64,000 nucleotides of DNA from Gordionus sp. m RMFG-2023. Lineage: Eukaryota; Nematomorpha; Gordioida; Chordodea; Parachordodidae. A program made the position numbers and the translations under genes. This document shows positions 57,935-64,000 of the stretch, piece after piece (the stretch's first letter is position 1; every line of letters starts with the position of its first letter). The stretch lies in assembly GCF_954871325.1 (NCBI RefSeq), contig NC_088778.1, forward strand, positions 10,673,882 to 10,737,881, read 5' to 3'. Below the pieces are notes generated by a model. That model ran no database searches, was not told where the DNA came from, and worked only from the letters and a program-made list of their open reading frames with translations.

Positions 57935-59604
57935 ATTATAAATTAGTCCTTTAGTAAAAACTGATCAGGATCGACCCGAATCAATAAAAAAAAATTTGTT
58001 CGACTAATCAGTTTCAAGAATTTATTAAAAAATTTCACCGACAGGTTTAGGACTCAGATATTCGTGCAGGGTACTACCATTAATGATTTTATAATAATTT
58101 ACTTAATTTTATATCACAGGCTACTTTAACTTACGATTGCTACTTATAACCTAGGTGGCATTCACAGTGAAGACTACCAGAGCCCTACAAGTCGGACAGA
58201 AGTCATGCCTGGTCCTAAATCATTTTTTAAAAAACCATGTCTTCTGGCCTAAAACTTTCGGACCAAATAAAATTAATTTACAGAACTCTAGACGCGATTT
58301 AACAGCTGGTAATTTATAAAATCTTTTAAGTAGATTATTTTTTTCTCTTTATTATATATGTTAGCTTTAATGTGTGTTTTGCGGCAATGTGTTATTTTTA
58401 CAACTCTAAATCCTTTTTTGAGGGCGTTTTTTTAAATTTAAAAATCGGATTTTAACTTAAATATATTCTATCATGTTCGCTATACATTACTATCTTATGA
58501 ATTGTGAATTTTGGTGTTAACCTTTGAATCATTTATAATTTACATAAAAAAATTATATAAATTATATTAAGTTTAAAGGTTCTTTGAAAAATTGTCTGAA
58601 ATCATAGGGTATGGTATGTATTCCATGCATGACGGCATACATTTCCGATAAAATCAGATTTTTAAATTTAAAAAAACGCACTCAATAAATGATTTAAAGT
58701 TGAAAAAATAACACATTGCCGGAAAAAACACATTGACTTGACGCTAACATATACATTTAATTTTTTGGGTATATATTTAAATCACTGTTTACAAATAAAA
58801 AATAAAAAAAATAGATTTTTTATCTAAAAATATTTTAATGATACATATTAGTTTATTTTCAAATATTTTAATTATACTATGCGCAAGCTTTGTAATGAAT
58901 TTTTTTTAATATTGTAAAATTAAAATACTGGCTAATTTAATATAACTCAATAAATATTTGACAAAGAAATTCAATAATTTGGAAATAACATTGTTCCTTT
59001 TTGAAGAATTTAGCTCACAAATATTTGACCCGTTTTTTTTAAAATATAATATTTTTTATTATTCTCATTTCATGATCAGTCACATCATTATTTAAAAGAA
59101 AAAAATTTAAGAAATATAAATTTTTAGATACTTTTTCATTTTAATATCTAATATAAATAAAAAAAATCTTTTATTATTAAAATAAAAAATATTGAAAAGA
59201 TAATAAGATTTTACTCATACTAGAGGAAATGTAGACTTTTTAAAAAAATTATACAAAATTTATTTTTATATTTTACTGATTTTAAGGCATATATTTAGAT
59301 AGTTATTATGTTTAATTTAATTTAATCCAAAAACACCTAAGATTCTCTGTAAATAGAAACTTTCAAAGAGGATTGTGGATAATTAATCGCAGTTTTTATC
59401 CAATATTTTGATAGTCTCTGAATTCTTGATCGTCATAATTGGAATTAGATAAAATACATTAATAAAGAAAAATAAATCTCATTAAAAGATTTTATAAACT
59501 ATGTTAAATCTTGTCGACAAGGAACCAGTATGATGACGCCTTAGTTGCTTTTGGATCTGTATCCAAACCACAGGGTTTATTGTTATATTTTGTAAAAAAT
59601 ATAC
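57935..59604. other. Intron sequence between THADA exons b and c
   Basis: A GC-richer patch at 58145-58265 has short open frames on both strands, none recognised. The rest is AT-rich without visible elements. Confidence 0.5.
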
Positions 59605-59891
59605 CTTTTTATCGTTCAAATCGGTTTTAATAGCCCGAGCGCTTCCAAAATGATTTCCAAAAATGCGTTTACCGATAGGAACAAAGCATAAATTGGCCAG
59701 ATTTTTGAGAGGCCAGTGAGGCGAGGAAAAAAGAGGATAAATAACTTTCATTATAACTATTGGTGCGTAAGTATAAAGTAATTTATCGGCCCTGTTGGTC
59801 ATGTTCTTAGGTGTTATAGCGGCGGAGTCCCTGAATATTGCTCTTAACATGTTTAATGCTAGAACCTTCTTGGGAAATGGTATGTTTTTAC
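59605..59891 (-). CDS. THADA: THADA-type gene, exon b (conserved HEAT block)
   Basis: The exon has 287 nt (2 + 95 codons), ending in phase 0. It encodes VLALNMLRAIFRDSAA, then YPLFSSPHWPLKNLANLCFV and GKRIFGNHFGSARA. These match the human HALNILRALFRD, FTSPVWAVRNSSTLLF and LITRIFGVKRAK in the same order, the most conserved part of the family after the RRSAGLPFY motif. The acceptor is TTTAATAG, giving a Gly codon shared with exon a, and the donor is GTATAT. Confidence 0.93.
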
Positions 59892-60191
59892 CTATTAAAA
59901 AAATAACATTTTTTTTAAAAAAAATCATATATTTTGTTATTTTATTAAAATATTTAAATGACTTTCATTTAGAATGGTTGCAAATGAGTTACTAAAAAAT
60001 GGCATAATTAAATTCAAGTGTAAGAAGATAGATTGATTGACTTCCTGGTAGATAGACTGTATAAAAAAATATAAGTCATTTATAAAGTGTCAACAATTAT
60101 GTATAAATAAATAATAAATCAAGATATAAATACCTTATAAACACACATGCACCGATACCAAATTATTCAAACATCTAAAAATTAGGTTTAA
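59892..60191. other. AT-rich intron sequence
   Basis: This is THADA intron a-b up to the piggyBac TTAA. Nothing is recognised. Confidence 0.5.
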
Positions 60192-61643
60192 CCCTTCAAT
60201 ACTCTGGTGGGGTATATAAAACCCCAGGCATGCTAGAAATGATATTACATAAAAAAGGTCAAATATTATGATCTGGATTCTTCAGTAGCTTCATCAAATA
60301 TATCATAGAATCTATATTCCAAATTTCATATATTTTGGTTGAGTAGTTTTTAAGATATAGGCATTTTGTGACTGATTGGGGTTTGTGAGACCCTACCAGA
60401 GTAAATTTGTAATTTTTTAAGAAATTTTTTTAATTTTTAAAATTATAAATATATACTACTATATTATAAAATTTATTTTGAATGAGATATATGAAAAAGA
60501 AAACGTAAAGATTTTCTCTGGTGGAGTTATTTTTTTATTATTTTTCACCAGCTGACTCATTTCTCAAATTATTTTTATCATTTATAATGATTTTTGCAGA
60601 TTCTCAAACAAAATATATAATTATTTAAGATGTAATATCATTTTATTTGAGGTGATTAGACAATATAATTAATAGTGAGGATGAAGATTTTATATATGAT
60701 AGTGATCATGATACACAATCTGAATTAGATGAAATAGAAATGTTAGTTGAAGACAATAAACTTAATATTATTTAGGTAAATATGAAATTATTTATCATAG
60801 TATATTTCTCTTTAAAATTAGCTAAAAAAATAAGTTTACTAAATGGAAAAAGGATCTTCCTAATCAAAGAATAAGAACTCATCAACAAAATTTAGTTAAT
60901 CATCTGCCAGGAGTAAAAGAATAAGGGAAAGAAGCCAATCTGAATAATAAGGGAAAGAAGCTGACACTCCAGAAAAATGTTTTGACTTATTCATAACACA
61001 AAAATGATCGAAGAGATTATTTATCATACCAATGAAAAATTAAAATTATATGTAAAAACTATACTGACCAATATAAAAGTTCTACTAAAGAAGTTGATGT
61101 AACACAATTAAGACATTATTGGGAAATCTTTATTTACTGGAATTTTTAAATCTAACCATCAAAATAAAAATAATAAAATATTTTTTTTTCAAATATGTAA
61201 AATAAATTTATGTTTAGAACCATTAATGTTTTATGTAATAAATGTTTTGCATTTCAAATTTAACATATTCCAATGTTCTATATATTTTTTATGTTTAATG
61301 AATTAGTGTAATTTTTTTTATATTGAAGAATAAAAATCCATATTATGAATTATTATGATTATATGATAAATAAGTTAATTTTTTAATTTAATATTTGAAA
61401 TTTAAAAAATGTAAGCTTTTTTAGAAAATTTTGGCACACATTATAATTATCCTCATCATCTTTAATCTAAGCTTAAGAAATAGAAATAAATAAATATTTT
61501 ATCAAGTTTAAGGTTAGTTCTAGCTTATATCCAAATATTAAATAAAAATAATGAATATAACTGGAGATATATACATTTGAAATTGGGGTCTATTAAACCC
61601 CACCCGAGTACTAACGTCATTTTTTCATAGGAGTATTGAAGGG
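60192..61643 (+). mobile_element. piggyBac deletion derivative with TTAA ends, second family
   Basis: TTAA at 60188-60191 and 61644-61647 flank inverted ends CCCTTCAATACTC and GAGTATTGAAGGG. Subterminal inverted GGGGT motifs (GGTGGGGTATATAAAACCCC and ATTAAACCCCACCCGAG) occur on both sides. The plus strand keeps an acidic N-terminal piece (about 60660-60770, EDEDFIYDSDHDTQSELDEI) and traces of the following domain (KWKKDLPNQRIRTHQQN, then CFDLFIT and IIYHTNEKLKLYVK). The rest of the core and the Cys tail are missing. It fills about 1.45 of the 2.3 kb of intron a-b. Confidence 0.92.
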
Positions 61644-61647
61644 TTAA

Positions 61648-62201
61648 TAATTTTTCGAGAAAAAATAATTATATTTTCTTATAAAATAATATTAAAATGC
61701 CTCTCGTTGTTTCCCTATTTTTTTTTAAAGATCCACATTCAAATTTTATAAAATGATTTTTTTATTATCCTTCTTTCTCCTCTTAAGAAATTTAAATTTT
61801 ATTAAGACATATCTTCCCTTTTACTGGCGCTTTTCTAAAAATATCACAATCCGAAAATAAATAAGACTGAAAAAAATAAACTCAAATCCATAATTTTATT
61901 TGCTCTATATTAAAAAAAATATAGTTGATTAAGTTTAAATCAAAATATGGTTGCTATTATGAATATTTTTACATAAACGTATGGTACCAAGTATCGGTGT
62001 GATATCCAGCAATATCGGTTTAAAAATTGGATCGGTGCAACATTTTCTATAAAAAAACTATTTCCCAATATTTTTAGGTGAAGCATAAAAGTCCATTTAC
62101 CAAGAGCAGTAATGTGGTATGCGAATTCTGAAGTTATACATTTCAGTTCATCTAAAATGTTACACAAACTTAATGCACCAAAATACATTTGAAAAAGATA
62201 C
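61648..62201. other. AT-rich intron sequence
   Basis: A reading frame continues past the exon a donor to about 61940, but the splice site, phase and homology all place the exon end at 62202. Bases 61985-62040 have ATCGG motifs like those at 56200. Confidence 0.5.
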
Positions 62202-62629
62202 CTGCTATAGGGTCTGCCCATAATATTAAAGTGTTCATCAAAAGAGAGAAAAGACCATGGCTAAAATCGAACCCATCTTTTGTAGAACATGACTCAAGAC
62301 CATTTACACCTTCTTTATCTGATGACCCTCTGGGTTTACATCCATCTTCGCTATTTTGTTCATATATTTCACTTATAATTGCCGAATTTGTGTCAAATTT
62401 TTTCAAGTCATCACAAAAGTTGTCTGTATCTATGTAATTCTCTTTGTGGTGAGATAACAGGGCAAGTAGGTAAAAAGGTAAGCCAGCTCCTCGTCTTGTA
62501 AGACATATGGGAACAGTATTTTTATCTATGTTTGAAGGATTGAAGTTTGTAGTAGGATAGATGTCTAACGAAATCATAAGTTTACTTAACCATATTTGAC
62601 ATAAATCCAACGTTACTTTTTTCTCGTTT
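62202..62629 (-). CDS. THADA: THADA-type gene, exon a (RRxAGLPFY motif)
   Basis: The exon has 428 nt (1 + 142 codons + 1). It encodes LDLCQIWLSKLMISL, then CLTRRGAGLPFYLLALLSHH, a polar acidic linker (about 62270-62430) and FSLLMNTLILWADPIAG before the donor GTATCT. T-R-R-x-A-G-L-P-F/Y is the hallmark of the THADA/Trm732 (DUF2428) domain. The acceptor is CATGTTAG. It is the most upstream exon in the window; the N-terminal half of the protein should lie beyond 64000. Confidence 0.93.
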
Positions 62630-63694
62630 CTAACATGATTTTATGGGGATTTAAAATTATTAAAATTATCTTTAAGTTTACTTATGTCTCATAGCATCCA
62701 TAAATTTAAAAATTATTATCCTCAGTTAGCTTTAGCATTTTACCTTTTAATACCTATTTAAAATATCAAAAAAGATAACATTATAAAGTTAATTAATTAT
62801 TTTTCCTAATTCATTTTTTTATATATAATAAAGAAATAGCCAAAATTTTAGCCTTTTAACATTTATATTTTTGAAGATATTAGGGTTCAAAGCGGCAAAA
62901 ATGAGGTATATTTACCATTATCTGCCTTTATTCATTTAAGCATATCTTAAAAATTACATAATTGTATATAACAAATATAATATCAAAATTACGTACAAAG
63001 ATTTTACTTCTAGATAAAAAAAAAAATTTTTTCCAATCCGGTCATATTATTTAATATATAAGGACTAAAAACGATTTTTTGTAAATAATACGACCTTCAA
63101 TTTTTTAAAAAAATTAATGGACATTATAAAACTTTTCCTTTATATTTATAAAAAAAAATTAGTCTGGGAGGCGGCCATCATTCTCAAAATCGATAAAAAT
63201 GTTTAGAAAAGTGTATAAATATTTTCCCGAAAGGGGGCGTCTTTGTATAAAATTATATAAATCAGTTTTTAATGGTTTTTTTAGACTATTTGATATAATT
63301 TAAAGGATTATTCATCTTGTAAGTGAAAATAACAATAAATGGGGCTTTCATTCAATTATAGAAATTTCTATCGATAAAAGAAATTCAATTCATTACTTTA
63401 TTTATAATTTATTATAAAATTTTTTGCTTTTATAATATATATTTAATGAATATTAATAAAATATATTCAACCAAGTTTATAGTTCTTGAATATATGAATC
63501 AGAATCTTGTGCATTTCATAGACGCCAAAAATAATATCAAAATTTCTCTACTCAATTTTTAAAAATAATTTGATATTTTTAAAATATCACAAATATTAAT
63601 TTATTATTATTATGAAATTATATACAAAATAAAAGTATTATCATAAAATAACCCAAAACAATATAAATATTGGATCGGATTTTCGAAAATCGGG
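62630..63694. other. AT-rich sequence upstream of THADA exon a
   Basis: This is probably intron. A GC-richer patch at 63165-63240 (GGGAGGCGGCCATCATTCTC) has no recognised exon. Confidence 0.5.
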
Positions 63695-64000
63695 ATAGCC
63701 TTCTTCTTCTTCTCCGTTTTATGGCGATTTCCAGGTTTACCCGGGTAGGCCAGTTTTCCCTCTGATTTTTTTTTCCATTTTTAACGGTCTGAGCATCAAT
63801 ACTTGTAAGATTCATGCTTCTCATATCCGCCGCTATCACATTTGTCCACGTCATCTTGGGTCTTCCTCTAGGTCTTGATCCTCCTACTTCCATCATTGTG
63901 CATCTCTTTACCCAGTCATCTCTTGTGATACGTTCCACACTTAGTCTATTTCGAATAGTTATCATATAATGATGAAAGTATAATTATTGAAGAAATATCA
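63695..64000 (-). mobile_element. 3' end of a LINE (non-LTR retrotransposon)
   Basis: The minus strand encodes RITRDDWVKRCTMMEVGGSR, then PRGRPKMTWTNVIAADMRSM and NWPTRVNLE. The GRP..TW..V...D pattern and the following W are the C-terminal end of the reverse transcriptase ORF of several LINE clades. It ends in a (GAA)n tail, seen as CTTCTTCTTCTTCTCCG on the plus strand. It is cut by the right window edge. Confidence 0.8.

Larger units (their letters stand above)
31286..62629 (-). other. THADA: THADA/Trm732-type gene, C-terminal half (gene span)
   Basis: Ten exons on the minus strand form one chain in which almost every junction agrees in codon phase: 62629-62202, 59891-59605, 57037-56920, 55906-55613, 52401-51987, 51273-51053, 50751-50630, 41454-41396, 39881-39646 and 31462-31286. 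Together they give about 785 codons, with local similarity to the C-terminal half of animal THADA in the same order: RRSAGLPFY region, HALNILRALFRD block, WAVRNS...RIFG block, REFF block, and the late LWKCVLTLL region. THADA/Trm732 is a HEAT-repeat protein that partners FTSJ1/Trm7 to 2'-O-methylate tRNA position 32 in the cytoplasm. The N-terminal half lies beyond the right edge and the C-terminal end was not found. The protein is strongly diverged. Confidence 0.88.

Noticed and set aside
58145-58265. GC-richer patch with open frames on both strands
   Set aside because: No recognisable protein or splice pattern; the position between exons b and c is already accounted for by exon c.
61940-62221. 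Minus-strand frame of 93 codons overlapping THADA exon a
   Set aside because: It is in the wrong frame relative to the conserved RRxAGLPFY frame and runs into the intron.
63165-63240. Possible further THADA exon upstream of exon a
   Set aside because: No matching splice sites with correct phase and no family motif.

Overview
This window is strongly AT-rich animal nuclear DNA. It carries parts of two host genes, both on the minus strand, embedded in dense mobile DNA. MELK is an animal kinase family, and the genes have introns with GT..AG ends; this is why I call the source an animal, probably a fast-evolving AT-rich invertebrate. I cannot name the species. The exons are short (59 to 428 nt) and several are too short to show up as open reading frames. 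I found them from protein motifs, splice sites and matching codon phase.

Left end (1-7 kb): the first four coding exons of a MELK-like kinase run right to left (6993 to 1925) and carry the kinase N-lobe and the start of the catalytic loop. The rest of the gene lies beyond base 1. Its introns hold a long-inverted-repeat element (2311-4095), a 147-bp hAT-type MITE and, at the window edge, the 3' part of a Ty3-type LTR fossil.

Middle (7-31 kb): no host exon recognised. It holds a three-level nest (9.3-17.3 kb): a minus-strand Ty3-type fossil entered by a plus-strand LTR fossil (5-bp target duplication GTTGC), which is entered in turn by a LINE-like fragment. A nearly complete but decayed hAT element (18550-21344, 8-bp target duplication) sits inside a 14-bp minisatellite. 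Further on are a MULE transposase fragment, a 45-bp minisatellite and a TTF/DUF4371-type hAT relic (28.5-30.8 kb).

Right half (31.3-62.6 kb): ten phase-compatible exons of a diverged THADA/Trm732-type gene, the partner of the enzyme that 2'-O-methylates tRNA position 32. They run from the conserved RRxAGLPFY region (62.6 kb) towards the C-terminus (31.3 kb); the N-terminal part lies beyond base 64000 and the last exons were not found. Its introns are swollen by hAT elements of at least six terminal-sequence types, two TTAA-flanked piggyBac deletion derivatives, a third piggyBac relic split by a hAT, a 2.4-kb foldback satellite, and a 3.7-kb long-TIR transposon with an unfamiliar transposase that itself contains two other elements. 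Where the element is removed in thought, the introns shrink to a few hundred bases. The right edge is the 3' end of a LINE. No tRNA, rRNA or CRISPR was seen.
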